NCBI GenBank assembly: GCA_001630475.1
Contig: KV419449.1
Span: 107,103-171,102, forward strand
From: Sistotremastrum niveocremeum HHB9708
Lineage: Eukaryota; Basidiomycota; Agaricomycetes; Sistotremastrales; Sistotremastraceae
Reading direction: 5' to 3'
DNA length: 64,000 nucleotides
Under the pieces are notes generated by a model. That model was given only the letters and a program-made list of their open reading frames with translations, was not told the DNA's origin and ran no database searches. The stretch's first letter is position 1; each line of letters begins with the position of its first letter. The position numbers and the translations under genes are program-made. This document shows, piece by piece, positions 12,326 through 23,945 of the stretch.

Positions 12326-15300
12326 TCAACCCGCCTCAATAGAACCAGTCTCCTCAATCCGACTACCCTGCTCAACCTCAACGCGCGAATAAGGTATCAG
12401 CCCACATTTCTCCAACTCTCTCAAAACCGCACATTCATCCTCATCGAATCTCACGAAATTCGCAAACGGAACGCTATATATCAATACCGTCAATATCAAT
12501 TTTTCTGCGCGCGAGTTCTAAGGAATGAGACTGACGAATGAAATACAGCGGAAATTCCTAGATCTTCCATTTCTTTTTGTTGAGCCTCGATCGAAGAGGT
12601 CTCATCCGTCGAAGGAGGTTGAGGAGATAAAGACCAGTGGCCCCATGGTTCGGGTAACGTTCCGTCCTCATCAGCCTTCCACCTCAAAAAGAAATAAATT
12701 CTCTTAGGAAGCTCCACTGCCGACGCCGGCGTAGGAGATACTCTCAAAAATGATATCTTATGAAATCCAATCTGTCGCACTGCAAAACTCTCAGCCCTCT
12801 CAAACTCAATAGGAGGAATGATTGGGACTTACCGAAGCCGATCTGATGAGCTGGAACTCCGGATCCTCTTGACAAACCGAGGAGATGTTTGACGAAATAG
12901 ACCATTAGAGGAGTTTGCAACTCATTACATGCCGACGTAGCAATATTAATCTCTTCTCCCACTTTCAACGGGAACTCATATCTACCACCACCACCCCATC
13001 CCATCCCCATCAGCACCTCATGCAAAAAGTCAATACAAAGCAAAGAAAACGCACCTCCAATATTCTCCAAAAGCACTCGCACGCACGTTCACGTTCCTCT
13101 GAAACCAAAACATTCCATCCCTCCCATACCTCACCCCACCCCCCGGTACATTCACCCTCGGTCGTCCCTTCAAATATATACCCTCCCACCTCCTAATCCC
13201 CACACTCGTCCTCCCCGTTGCATCGATCCGTCCCAGACTATGTAACTCCACCTTCTTCTCTCGTAAAAGGTCCGGATCGAGATGTTCCACTAGGTGGATG
13301 GATAACCACATTAAGATGAATTTGGTGGGGTCGTCTATGAATCTTGAGTTGAAGAATTTGGCGTAGTTGGGCGGGGTATCGTGTCCTTGATCCATTGTTA
13401 ATTTCCACAATCGAAGGCCTTCGGAGAGACCTTTGAATGCTTGACGGAGGTATTCGACGTGTGGACCCGCACTCTCACTCGTCACCTCGAAATTCGAAAC
13501 TTGTTCGCCACTATGAAACGCATCCAAACACTACCCCCAAATTCTCAATCACAAATTCTGTTGATTAAAAGGGTGAGGGCTTACTTGGGTATATGTAACT
13601 TGCACTCTCATCCCTGATCTAGAGACGTTGCGATCGAAATCGCCTAGCGCACCGAGATAGAGTCGGCCCGTTTCTCGATTAAGTAATACTTCGTTCCTCT
13701 GTAATTCTTTATAGTATTTATTCGAGAAATGGATAGAAAACTTACGATCCCGCACCACGCTAGTGATCTCTTGTTCAAATAACTCTGTGCTTCCTATACG
13801 TACACATCTTGAGTCCTCGGACTTGGACACAAAAGAGATATTCACCGCCATCTCGTGACACTACAATAATTCACAATATCAGCCGCACGCGTCTGACCTA
13901 GAAGAGAATAACCCACGATTCGAAATCGCTCAATCACCCGATTGACAAGATCCAGACTTCCCAAATATTCCCGAGCGGGAACAGCATCTCCATACCGTAC
14001 AATGCTCAGCTCAATTTGACATACGGAAGCTGGTGTAGAATGACATACCTCCGTCAAGCACGATGAAATGCGTCGTAGGATCCGGTCTCGAGTACCCTAA
14101 GACCTGCGCGATGTTCTTATGTCTACAACACCACTGTCGTCAATCCTACCCACGCCGTACCAAAGTAAGAAATAGATACCGGAGTTTCTTAGCCGTCTCA
14201 AGACTTTGTCTATACTCCCCTTCCTCTCCCTCCTCTCCTCCCTCTTTATAATCCGACGCTTCAGACGACTCGAAGTATTTAATGACAACGCGCCGATCAA
14301 CAGCTCTCCCAGACGACACGCTCACTCTAGACCCCTTCACCTCCATCGACCCAATATCATCATCGAACGTCACATCGTCCATCCCATATAACCTGAACTT
14401 CCCACCATCACCCCACCATTAATCCTCTCTTCTTAATATATGAAAGAAAGGACTCACTGCGCCATCGTACGACTTATTGGTACTAGTACCCCCTCCTTGG
14501 ATTTCACCAGAATACGCAGGTGGCCTCACGGAAGTACTAGTAATTTGTAGAGATTCGACAGCTCTCGAAAGTCTTTGAATAGAAAGATCTTGTTCCCTAA
14601 TCGACTCCCGTATCGCATCCGACTTCTGTCCAAGATCCATAATCCCCCGATGAATACTCAACGAAGTCCTCAACTACGCACATCCCCTTCCTATCAATAA
14701 TTTCATCAAAAAAAAGGGGGGGAACTCACACCGAATGCTCGACATGCATCGTCCAGTTGAGATTCATAAGCTTTCAACTCTGATGAAAGGGACGCTTCAT
14801 GCAGTGCTTGTTCGATCCATGATCTCCTCGCGTGCTGCGTGACGATTCTCTGAAGTTCAATCAGAGCACTACAATATTACCCCCATCAGTCCGTTTCTCG
14901 ATCTCGATCTCGGTCTCGGTCTCGGTCTGAGACTAGAATCAGGAGTGGAGACTCACAATTGAAATTGTTCCATCTTCGCAACGAACGAGTGAGAAAGCGT
15001 ATTGCCAGTACCATGACTAGACTCTTTAATCTCTTCCTCAATAAGAAAAACCATCGTAGCAGCCCTATTCGCAAGCGCGAAACAAGCCTCTCTCCCCGTC
15101 CTAATTTTCTACACCAAACCACCGTCATCATCAGCATCCCATTCGGACATAAGGACGTAAGGACGATGGAGGAAGGACGATGGAGGAAGGAGGAGAGGGG
15201 GGGGAGAGGACTCGGAGGAGGGAGAGGAGGGGGACTTACATCAATCTTATCCAGAATAGCCAACGCAATACCAGTAGTAGCTTTGAACGGATTCCCAACG

Positions 15301-15473
15301 ATCGGAATAGCCTCTGCACCCGCTTGAATAGCTAGCAGTGTTACTTTTAGAGCTGCGAGGCCGTCTTCGGTCATTGACCTTCGAGTTGGTGGTTTATTGG
15401 CATTGCTTTTGGCATTGCTTTTGCTAGTGCCAGCGCCTTTGCGATTCTTGGTATATGTAGATTTGGCGAACAT
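12326..15473 (-). CDS. helical-bundle N-terminus plus degenerate protein-kinase domain (MLKL-like architecture)
   Basis: About ten exons; early ones placed as 15473-15240, 15108-14957, 14868-14730 and 14673-14458. After a basic start, the first exons encode an amphipathic helical region beginning AIPIVGNPFKATTGIALAIL, which resembles the fungal four-helix domains compared with the MLKL N-terminus. A kinase-like domain follows: the VAIK-type lysine in VVIKYF, the helix-C end LRHKNIAQVLGYS, and FIVLDG before the hinge. A catalytic loop reads VRDQLQRN, which keeps Asp and Asn but has Leu in place of the usual Lys. DFG is replaced by DFD (GALGDFDRN). No glycine-rich loop is clear. After it comes a C-terminal region with no recognised fold, ending at 12326. 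By architecture it may be a cell-death or signalling pseudokinase; this is inference. One join near 14050 needs a 19-nt intron or marks a frame error. Confidence 0.6.
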
Positions 15474-15936
15474 CGTGCATGGGCTGAGGGCGAGAATGAA
15501 TGGATTACATGGAGCTGAGGCTGAGCGGTATCAGATGCATGAGCTTGAAAGCTTGAGTTGTTTATCGTCGACGTGGACGACTTGGTGGCACGCTGGCTCG
15601 CGTGCTCAGCGGGATGAATCGGATGATCAGCTCGGAAGGAAAGACGCCCGATGACGCGATGACGACGCTCCTCGACTCACTGCAGGATCTCTCTCTTCCA
15701 GAAGGTAAAGTTTTGTCGTAAATGCATTATAATTGCGCGTAACATCGTGAACTAGCTACATCCGCCAATAGGCAGGAATAAAAGGGATAGAGTAAAGAGA
15801 AAATAAAGAGGCGAATCATTAAGATAGCGAGAGGAATCGAACGGATCCTTTTACAACGTCCATCGCTACATCCTCCACATCAATCGCATCGTCAAAGAAA
15901 AGTCATTCAGAAAGTCGGGTCCACTTCATGAACCCC
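15474..15936. other. intergenic
   Basis: Upstream region of the kinase-like gene and 3' flank of the SUR7/PalI-like gene. No coding exon recognised. Confidence 0.4.
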
Positions 15937-16760
15937 TTAAACTTTATCTCCAAATCGTCCACGTCCCCTCCTCGAATACCGTCCACAGCTCCCCACACCC
16001 GCCGCACAAAATCCAAGCATAAGCGCAACCAACGCACCAAGCGTCAACCAATTCGCATTTCCAAATTGCGCAGTAGAACCACTAGGTCCATCAGAGCGAA
16101 TTCGGTCACGGGCAATGCCCCAGAGGACCATGTCGATTACCCATGCGATTAGGACGACGATTGTGGCGAGGCCTGCGGTGAGGGACATGAGGATTGTTCC
16201 GGAGCGGTGGTAGCCTTCGCCGCAGAGGCCGAAGAGGACTGCGAGACCTGCGAGACCGGCGCCTGTGAGCGGAACGCGAACGCGACGTCAGTACAGGTAT
16301 CCAGAGCAAACTGTTGAGAGACATACCGATGGGATGGAGGATGAGAACAAAGGTGAGATTATGGATGATCGAAGAGTTCAATTTCGTTGAACTAGATAGA
16401 GTTCATGTCAGATGAGGAAAGGAGATGAAGATCGGGGGGGACGTACTTGAATCCGAGAACAGAAGGATCGAATGAATATCCTAGATGTTTCGCAGAGCCC
16501 GTGTATCCCCAACATCCGAATCGAATCACACGGCCGCTGATATTTGCGTCTAGGAATGAGATTTTGTCCCATACGGGTACTGAGACCTGAGAAATTTTCA
16601 AGGTGAGCGACGCGTCGCGTCAGGGGTCGTTGTGAGACATACGGAGACCTAGGAAAAGTAAGTAAGAAGCATAGATACGTAAGTAGAAAAGACATACGAA
16701 GATGAGGAGGACCATTGCTGCGAAGCAGAAGAACAATCCCGGAGTCGCTGGTGATGCCAT
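15937..16760 (-). CDS. SUR7/PalI-family four-helix membrane protein
   Basis: Plasma-membrane protein of the SUR7/PalI group, linked in fungi to eisosomes or to ambient-pH sensing. Four exons. The start at 16760 gives MASPATPGLFFCFAAMVLLI, the first membrane helix. An extracellular loop with FGCWGY follows, matching the W-G-Y signature of the group. Helix 2 starts in the third exon (LTFVLILHP) and continues with GAGLAGLAVLFGL. Helix 3 is LTAGLATIVVLIAWVIDMVL, then a soluble loop, then helix 4 (WLTLGALVALMLGFCAAGV). It ends in a short basic tail at 15937. Topology and family fit well; which member it is cannot be told from sequence alone. Confidence 0.72.
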
Positions 16761-17435
16761 CTTAACAACAACTAGCACCCGAGAAAACTATCAGCCAGCT
16801 TTATCACCAACAAGATTAACGACTCACACGTTCACAGCAGTACGAAAGTAGATAATAGAAAGCGTGTACGGAATAGAATAGAGGGAGGGATGGAGGAGGA
16901 GGGATGGAGGAGATGAATTTTGGAGCGTGGCACCCCTCACCCAGAGCGCAGTTTTAACTTCCTCGGCTACGCGCATATGACGTACAGTCACCCCGTGACA
17001 TCCAGTCACAACCCCTCGCTGGCACTTTTATGGCACGCGGGTGTCACTCGTACGCGTGTGGGGCTAGGGGAATTGGAAGCGGAACGACGTCAGGGAGAGT
17101 GCACTACGTAGTTGGTGACTCTGAGTCGCTTTCGGAGTGCACGTGGAGAAAGTCGTCATTGCTCTGGAGTCTGGACTCAATGGACCGGAACTCGCTCGAA
17201 CTGGATGCTCAATTTCGCCAGGGGCAACGTCGGGATTGTGCCTGAGGATGTGAGCATGAGACGTTGATGAATGACGGAAGCCATTTCGCGGAATCCCGAA
17301 TACGAGAATCAAAGAACTTCAAGAGAGAAATCAACGAAATACCATTTGAAGGGTCCATCAATCGCGAGGGACCATCCATCATTTTCTAACCTCGAAGAGT
17401 AGTTCTACGACGCAAAACGAAGAAGTAACTAGCTT
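16761..17435. other. intergenic
   Basis: Promoter side of the SUR7/PalI-like gene, then sequence with overlapping short frames on both strands that have no domain. No feature supported. Confidence 0.35.
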
Positions 17436-17670
17436 CGGAGCATAAATCCGAAACATCCGTGCCGTTCAGTCGTGGTCCGCCATTGAACCATTTTTATTTG
17501 GAGATCATGAATTTGCAGCTAGATATACTTTACAATCGAACGCGAAGGCGAGGACTATCATTTACGAACGTACGATCCAGGACCCCCGTTCAATATTAAT
17601 GATCCCCCTTTGAGCTCTAACTTCAGTCCCGAGATGCCCGACGGCACGACAGCATTTCTTTGAATGCCGA
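17436..17670 (-). pseudogene. collapsed third F-box unit (ends only)
   Basis: Two blocks match the borders of the neighbouring F-box genes. About 17436-17570 matches their 3' flank and last codons: the stretch 17541-17566 aligns with the C-terminal codons at the end of the 19992-21687 gene with few changes. About 17605-17670 matches the upstream region found at 19730-19766 and 21800-21830 (GCCCGACGGC and TTTGAATGCCG are shared). The roughly 1.7 kb coding body between these blocks is missing, so this is a tandem unit that lost its gene by internal deletion. Confidence 0.6.
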
Positions 17671-17935
17671 TGAATCCAGATCTGAACCATGAAAGAAGCG
17701 CCGCAGGCAATTGCCTTTCGAGATTTTCTCTTTACAATGATACTTGTTAATGTACATGTAGTAGTATGTATTTGTACACGAGAATTGAAGAAATCGAGCC
17801 GACAAGCCGACAAAACTAGCTTCGGAAGTTCGGAACAAAACATCCGCGCCGTTCAATCATAGTGCATGGTCAGGCATCCAATCATTTCGATTCCGAGCTC
17901 ATACTAGTAGGAATTCATCAAGATATGTTTTCCAA

Positions 17936-19622
17936 CTAACCAACACGGCGAGAATTGTCGTTCCACACATATATTCCCCAGATAGTCAGCGAACGGTCAT
18001 TTTGCGAGGTAAGTTTGTCGTCTTGAGAGCCGAACCTAAGATGTAGATAATCATATCTATCTTCCGGAGCAATATTCTCCAATCGGTTGATGATTTCACT
18101 TGGAGATACAGGAATACTGAATGGAGGAGTGGTAGTGGAAAGAACCGTCAAAGGAATGAAGTTCTTGAGGAAGGCGATGAGCAGTTCACTAGGAGCTAAT
18201 ACATTGCTGCTAGAGCTGACGTCGAGGGAAAATCCAGAGATATTATGGAAGGGTATACTACGGAATGCCTTGTGTCGAAGGCAGGCTACGATCCATGGTT
18301 GTTCGTCTGGGCTTTCTGCGTGGCCGTCGACGTCATCGAATGTGAAATGAATGGACCGTAAAGGCGGTTCATCGTCCGCTGGGAATTTGATGATGAGGTC
18401 ATTCCAAGATGGGATGTGGAAATGACAAGACGAATGGTCCCACGGAGGCAATAATGCCATAAGAGTGTACCATGAGGAAACTTTCCATTTGGGAAACCGA
18501 ATAACGACGGAAGTGAGGGAGGGGAGGATAAGATTGGAAAGGGCGACGATGCCCCGGTTGAAGTGTTTATTCTGAATGCGGAGTGACCGGAGATTTTTTA
18601 GCTCAAAGGAGCGGTCCATTCCCAACAGAGGAAATGATTTTCCGAGGATAGCAAGGGTGTGTAGATGTGGTAGTTGACTTATAGAGTCGAAGAAGGATTC
18701 CCAGCGCTCTGCCCCCGGGGAACCGGTCCCTTCTATGATGAGAGTCTGCAGATTAGAACACGATGCCCAAAAGGCACCGAAGACACTAACGGAATCTAAC
18801 TCAAGATGTTCGAGTAGAATGAGTGGTTCCTCTAGCGACTTGGCCAAAAAACCCTCAGTAGCTTCGGGATTCCAACTCGAGCCCAACTTCAACCGACGCA
18901 ATCTCGGCGCAGATAGAGAAATCCACGTCTCACCATGAGCTTCAAAGAATTCATCACACCGAACTACGAGATCGTCCGCGCGAAGGAACGAATCTCGGAG
19001 TAATTGGGATGTCTCTTCATTGCGATACGCGTGTGTGTTCGATATGACGACCTTGAGCGAACAAGTTCCCGATCTTCTCAGAAATTGAGTCTGCACTCCA
19101 ATAGGCCAGCTCATGTTCACTCTAGACCATAGGCCAGGGGTTTTGAGCGCGACATAACGCCAAAGCCAACACCTGGAAACATTGCTTTAAGATCCACAGC
19201 ATGACTTTTCAGATTGCACTTACACTTCCGTTATGAGATCCCACTCTCTGTAGCCTTTCTCGGATTCGCGTAAATAATCGCCATGGTGTGCGAATATGCT
19301 AGAGGTTATCTCCAGAGGAAGTCTCGCAATGGGTGCACGCGTGTTGGTCCTCGCATTCGCCTCGTGGAACAGAAAAGCGACTTCTCGATCTAACTCGAGA
19401 CGGAGATCCGCTAGATATTTCCTCGTAGATAACAGGGCATCTTCAGTAGTTGAAGAGCCAAGAATCGCATCGCTTCAATACAGACTTCAATCAGCTGAAC
19501 CCCTATGGACGACGAAATGCTTGATTGACTCACCTATGCAACACGATTTTCTGTCGAAGGAGAGTACATAACTCATCACCCAGTGTGCTCGTCGTATTGA
19601 CTTGCGTTCCATCAAGTTCCAT
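17936..19622 (-). CDS. F-box/LRR-like protein, copy 1
   Basis: Basidiomycete F-box family; such proteins usually pick substrates for an SCF ubiquitin ligase. Three exons. Exon 1 starts at 19622 (MELDGTQVNT). Exon 2 (to about 19230) carries a helix with LDREVAFLFHEANA and then the F-box core APIARLPLEITSSIFAHHGD. Exon 3 (about 19170-17936) continues with WRYVALKTPGLWSRV, the typical end of the box, and a leucine-rich C-terminal part with irregular repeats (LEHLELDSV, LQTLIIEG, LHTLAILG). It ends NSRRVG. It is a tandem paralogue of the next gene, with matching exon layout and matching flanks. Confidence 0.75.
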
Positions 19623-19991
19623 TAGAATAGAGGGAAAGTAATACTGCGGCGATGAATGTGGGGATCTCAAAACACGATGGAAGAGCGTGGATGAGACGCC
19701 GGAAGAAGCCGCCCGAGTTGATCAACTTCCTGCCCGAGGCGCCCGACGGCATTTATTTGAATGCCGATATCGGTAAGGCGTGGTCTGAACTGTGTGATAA
19801 CATTGGTTCTGGCGAACATATCCGGTACAGCGATATATATGTATATTTGTGCTTATTTCTACCAACACTTGTGACATCTAGTAAAGACCAGCTTACACAA
19901 GTCCGAAACATCGGAAACGTTCAGTGGTAGTTATGCATTGAACCATTTCGGTTCCGAGATCATAGTTTGAACAGAGCCATATGATTTCCTA

Positions 19992-21687
19992 TTAAACGCG
20001 AAGGCGAGAATTCTCATTCCAGATATAAGACCCCCAAATTGTAAGGGTTCGCTCATCTTGCGGTGCTTCGCCATCGGCTTCTTCAAGTTGAGGCGACTCT
20101 TGACGGCCGAACCTAAGGTGGAGCCTATCAAATGCCCGTCCAGTTTCAAAGGTTCCTAATCTGTTTACTACCTCATTCGGAGTAATTGGCACGTTGACTG
20201 AAGGAGTTGTAGTTGAAGGAATCAGGAGGGGAGTAAAGTTCTTGAGGAATGCAAGAAGCATGTCCCCTGTCCATGGGGATATGGAAATGCCATCCAGCCA
20301 AATTCCCGAAATGTTGTGGAAAGGTATGCTTTGAAACGCTCTGTGGCGAAGGCAGGTATTTATCCATGCCTGCTCATTTCGGCTCTCGATGCGTCCATCA
20401 ACTTTATCGAACGCGAGATGAACGGTACGAAAAGGCAGGTCTTTGTCTTCACATAATTCGATGTCCAGGCCATGCCAATTTTCAATGTGGAATTTGCAAG
20501 ACACGTGTTTCCACCGAGGCAATAGTAACATCAGAGTATACCAAGAAGAGATTTTCCATTCCGGGAAGTGGACGGAAATGAAAGAGAGGTTGGGAAGAAC
20601 CAGGGTGGAGAGAGCGACAATGCTAGCTTCAAATTTGCTGCTTTGGATGGTGAGGGAATGGATGGATTTCAATTCGAATACGCGATCCATCCCGAGAAGC
20701 GGAAACGACTTATTGACGAGGGAGAGGTTGTATAAGTGTGGAAGTTGAGCCGCAACGTCGAAAAACCTTTCCCAATCTTCGACGGTCGCACTGACGTCGC
20801 CCTTCAAGACGAGAGTCTGTAGCTTGCTACACGACGAGAAAGCACTGAGGAGGTTAACGCAATTTAATTCAAGATGTTCGAGTTCTGCAGGGGGGTTTCC
20901 TATCGATTCGATCAAAAGACTCCCTGTGCCATGCGCCCGGTCTACGGACAAATCCAGTCGGCGGAGTCTCGGGGTTGGCACAGAGACCCAAGTGTTTCCA
21001 CCATCGTCTAATGACTCGTCGAAGGCAACTAGTTCATTTGCGCGAAGGAACAGGTTTCGTAGCAAATGATCAGGGGCTTCGCCGTATGAGAGGACCATCC
21101 TCGGGATAACAACTTTAAGTGAATAGTTGCCCGATCGTTCCAGAAATCGTTGAATCACATCCTTTGGCCAGTGAAGGTGTATCAGTGACCAAAGGGCAGG
21201 GGTTCTGAGCGCTATGTCGCGCCAAAGCCTGCAGCTAGGATAGGAAGGCATCAACAGCAACATCAGGGTTCATCGGATCGCACTTACACCGTCATTATGG
21301 CATATTGTTCTTCGTAATTGTTCTCAAATTCACGCACATAATCTCCATGATGGGAAAAAATGTAAGAAAGGATTTCTGGAGGGATTTTCCCGATGGGTGC
21401 ATGTATGTTGCTCATGGCGTTTGCCTCGCGGACCAGAAAAGCGACTTCTTGATCTAGCTGCAACCGCAGATCGTCCAGATATTGCCGCGCCATCTTCAGA
21501 GCGTCTTTAGACTCTGAAGATTCCAGAATATCATGACTTTGTTCGCACAGATCAGTCCACGGAACACATATCGATCGTGATAACAGTGATCTACTCACGT
21601 TTCCGTCACGAATTTCTGGCGAAGGAGATTGCATAACTCGTCTCCCAACTTGTTCGACTTGTCGTTGCGCGATCCTTCAGGTTCCAT
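19992..21687 (-). CDS. F-box/LRR-like protein, copy 2
   Basis: Paralogue of 17936-19622 with the same three-exon layout. Exon 1 starts at 21687 (MEPEGSRNDK) and has a clean GTGAGT donor. Exon 2 carries LDQEVAFLVREANAMSN and the F-box core APIGKIPPEILSYIFSHHGD. Exon 3 (about 21240-19992) has RLWRDIALRTPALWSLIHLH, then leucine-rich repeats (LEHLELNCV, LQTLVLKG) and a C-terminus NSRLRV. Several segments of exon 3 are nearly the same as in copy 1, such as ELDREVA/ELKS and SKFEA regions, while others differ strongly, as expected for old tandem copies under diversifying change. Probable role: substrate receptor for ubiquitin ligase. Confidence 0.78.
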
Positions 21688-22048
21688 TATGATAGAGGAA
21701 GTGCAGTATCGCAGCGATGGTCGTGGCGATCTCAGAACACGATGAGATAGCGTGTAAGAGACATCGGAACATGCCGTCCAAGTTGATCAACTTCGTGCCC
21801 GAGAAGCCCGACGGTCTTCGTTTGAATGCCGCTACACGCGAAACTTAGCCTCAAAGTATACTGCCATTCGTTAGGATCAGTGGATTGTATATAGTGATAC
21901 AGAATGTAGTAGACGAGCAGTCGGCATAGGTACGACATAAATCTAAGAATAAATCAAGGACATCACATTTGGGTAAGGAGACATGCTGAGCACATCCAGA
22001 CGGGTACTGTTTAGGATAGGGACATAAGAAAGAATTGCTCCGATCCCT
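21688..22048. other. intergenic, repeat of F-box upstream region
   Basis: About 21719-21830 matches the upstream region of F-box copy 1 at 19652-19766, including TTGATCAACTTC and GCCCGACGG. This marks the edge of the tandem unit. The rest shows nothing. Confidence 0.5.
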
Positions 22049-23945
22049 TCACTTTGTGTTCTTCTTTCGTTTAGTGGGCTGCCCCGAAGTCGAAGAGGGC
22101 ATAGCCCGTTTAGTAGCAGCCGTTGCACTCTTCGCGCTCCGAAGACCATCAATCCGTAGCAACAATTCATCGTCTTTCCAGCGAAGAGCCGCTGCGCTGA
22201 CTTGATCAAGAGCTTTCTCAGGTGCGCCTCCCTGAACGCGGTACATTATCCGATCAACCAGTTTCTTCTCTTTCGGCGTAGCGGAAGTTGGAGTAGAGCT
22301 TGAAAGCTCCGCACAGGCGTAGTCGAGCCAATTCCTGCCCTGGACGTCATAGTGTCGATTGTTTGGCCACAGAAGAACAACAGTCGTGGAGTACCCTGGA
22401 GATGATTTAGTGGAATCATCAAGGAAGTCGAAAGAAAATCTCACAGAAAGTAAATTCATCACCGGCCTACAATCAGAAGCGCATGTTATCAATATGCCAT
22501 CATCAAAAAGTGGAGCATAGATCACTTACGTTTCCGGTGTACTCTTCGTATTGCTCGTCGTCAGGGTCGTCATCGTCCAAATCTCGAGGAAAGAAATCGT
22601 CTCCGTCAAAATACGAAGCCGATCCGACCAACTTCACAGGCTTCGCATCGGCATCAAGTACATTGTGAAGATTGATCTCCGTGCTAATATCCTCTCCTGC
22701 ATCGCAATCACCGTTAGGCGTATGAATCGCGTTCCTAACAGCGATGTATTCAGCTTTAGCAAAGTGAAGCTTGAATCCGCATTCTTGAGCCAGTTTCCAC
22801 AGGACCTCGACAGTGCGAATATCATCTCCTTTGAATGCCCCGGATTGTAACCCGTTGAGAGAGTACTCGTGATCGAGGACGCAGGCTAGCTTATTTGGTA
22901 TTTGGGGTCCGAAGCTCTGTTTCCATGACAGGAGGACATGACGGACGGCTGCCATCATTTTTGAGTTGCCGGCGACATCGGGTTGAGGAACCCCGATGGG
23001 TATCATGAGATTGTACGAGAGGGCAAGCCGATATCCGCTCGTGATTGGTTTCACTTCATGACGAACGTCGGAATACCACGCGAGCACGGAGGTGGCCGTG
23101 GAGCTGCTCGTGGCGACGTCGAGGATCTTCTTCGTGCCGTTGTGAGATAAGTGAACTTCGCCTCCTTCGAACGCAGATGGGAGAACCACAATTATTGTCG
23201 CAACCATCCCAGGTGATTTTTCGGTGCTGCGCATCGTCGAAATCAGTAAGAGGGTAGAGGTATATTCAAGCCTGAACTGACTCTTGATGAGGAAGGAAAC
23301 TGATGCGTCTGGATTAGAGAGCTGCGATGTTCAGGTCTATGAGAGTACTGACTGAGATCCTTCCTGATACAAGAGCATCTTGTACAACTCCCATCCTGAG
23401 ATGGATGCCACACCAAGCTGCTTTGCCACAGTATTGACGACAACGGATTTGAGCCACTTCTGCCAGAGAGGATTCTTGAACAAAACCTTGAAGACAATCA
23501 GCTGATTATTCCATTTGATTATTGCGTCCTACTCGGTCTGCGTCAATCTCCCAAGTGTCCCGCACTGACGTGTCGACCAGTGTCTGTTCCTTTTTGCCAT
23601 ATGGTGCTTGGTGGCAAACTTGTACAAGTTCGCGGGCTTTTTCCTCTGTGAGAGGGAGAGCGACATTCCCAAACCCAGCGACGCGTAAGTCAGGATCCGG
23701 TGCATCCTCATATGTCTTGGACACGCCGAACTTGCTCTCTAAGACTTCGGTTGCCTTCATCTCTAAGGCTGATATTAAATCGTACTGTTTATAAGATCAG
23801 ACCAAATGTTAAAATAATGGCAGTCAGTGACCTTGATGTTTTTGGATGGATTGACTAGTCTTTCCCCAGGTTCGTCGTCCATATTATCGGCATCTACACC
23901 CTCGAGCACGCGAGGAGGAGGGCCCATACTGCTCCTGCTCCACAT
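22049..23945 (-). CDS. 2-oxoglutarate/Fe(II) oxygenase family protein
   Basis: Fungal 2OG-Fe(II) oxygenase of the prolyl-4-hydroxylase-like fold; substrate unknown. About seven exons from the ATG at 23945 to the stop at 22049. Before the core there is VAGFGNVALPLTEEKARELV. The core reads YKMLLYQEGS, then FLPHQESSTEKSPGMVATI. The first iron site is therefore His-Gln-Glu, not the usual His-x-Asp. GGEVHLSHNG follows, then the distal His and the 2OG-binding Arg in DVRHEVKPITSGYRLALSY. The C-terminal part is long, with an acidic stretch (about 22590-22550) and a lysine-rich tail ending KRKKNTK, possibly a nuclear signal. Proteins of this type are common and uncharacterised in Agaricomycetes. Confidence 0.72.
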
